A stretch of DNA of 5,623 bases, from positions 1 through 5,623 of the forward strand of contig JAPKZM010000178.1 of the NCBI GenBank assembly GCA_026393775.1, given 5' to 3'. The number at the start of each line of letters is the position of its first letter. Positions within the stretch are counted from its first letter, which is position 1. A model generated the notes under the pieces. It made no database searches, was not told the origin of the DNA, and saw only the letters and a list, made by a program, of their open reading frames with translations. Positions 5,599-5,623 of the stretch are shown piece by piece. The translations under genes and the position numbers were made by a program. Source of the stretch: Candidatus Aminicenantota bacterium. GTDB taxonomy: Bacteria > Acidobacteriota > Aminicenantia > UBA2199.

Positions 5599-5623
5599 TT
5601 ATAGCAGTAATGCCAGTATAAGT

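Larger units (their letters stand above)
5512..5623. other. AT-rich upstream region of the transglutaminase gene
   Basis: This non-coding stretch runs to the right window edge. It holds the promoter and ribosome binding site listed separately, an 8-bp palindrome GAGTACTC at 5528-5535 in the leader, and no convincing gene. Whatever lies beyond base 5623 is not visible. Confidence 0.7.

Noticed and set aside
5575..5621. Plus-strand 9-codon mini-frame (MSIIAVMPV) preceded by AAGGAG, a possible leader peptide
   Set aside because: The spacer is 11 bases, the frame overlaps the minus-strand -35 box, and no plus-strand promoter or attenuator structure is visible before the window ends. Chance is the simpler explanation.
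1..5623. CRISPR array, tRNA, rRNA, insertion sequence or attachment site
   Set aside because: No regularly spaced direct repeats, cloverleaf-like sequence, transposase frame or terminal inverted repeats were seen; coding sequence fills nearly the whole window.

Overview
The window is GC-rich bacterial DNA (strong G/C bias at third codon positions) with two convergent transcription units and almost no spare sequence. Both units encode cell-envelope proteins: signal peptides, FtsX-type permeases, a LolA-like periplasmic carrier and a secreted transglutaminase. This implies a Gram-negative-type (diderm) bacterium. The gene set and GC level resemble Acidobacteriota, Candidatus Aminicenantes or deltaproteobacterial relatives, but there is no rRNA or other phylogenetic marker, so this placement is a weak inference.

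Positions 1-3866 (+ strand) hold a tightly packed operon. It contains the C-terminal two thirds of a LolD/MacB-type ABC ATPase (cut by the left window edge), two different MacB/FtsX-type permeases (439 and 441 aa), and a LolA-like 'outer membrane lipoprotein-sorting' protein with a signal peptide. The first three genes overlap by ATGA (456-459 and 1772-1775), and the fourth starts 13 bases after the preceding stop. The likely machine is a heterodimeric inner-membrane exporter or extractor (ATPase dimer plus two permeases) that hands a lipid-modified or hydrophobic substrate to the periplasmic LolA-like carrier. The substrate cannot be read from the sequence.

Positions 3895-5511 (- strand) encode a secreted 538-aa protein. 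It has five beta-propeller-type repeats of about 41 residues, a linker domain, and a transglutaminase-like domain with an intact Cys-His-Asp triad. Its 28-bp convergent junction with the operon has no recognisable terminator. Upstream of it, the AT-rich stretch 5512-5623 carries an excellent Shine-Dalgarno sequence and a near-consensus sigma-70-type promoter reading leftward.

The most unusual signal is a small GC-rich palindromic repeat (core GTCCCC-TTG-GGGGAC). It occurs as a tandem pair inside the first permease gene and, in inverted orientation, inside the second. In both places it adds an in-frame low-complexity segment to the periplasmic domain. This looks like a dispersed palindromic element tolerated inside coding sequence.
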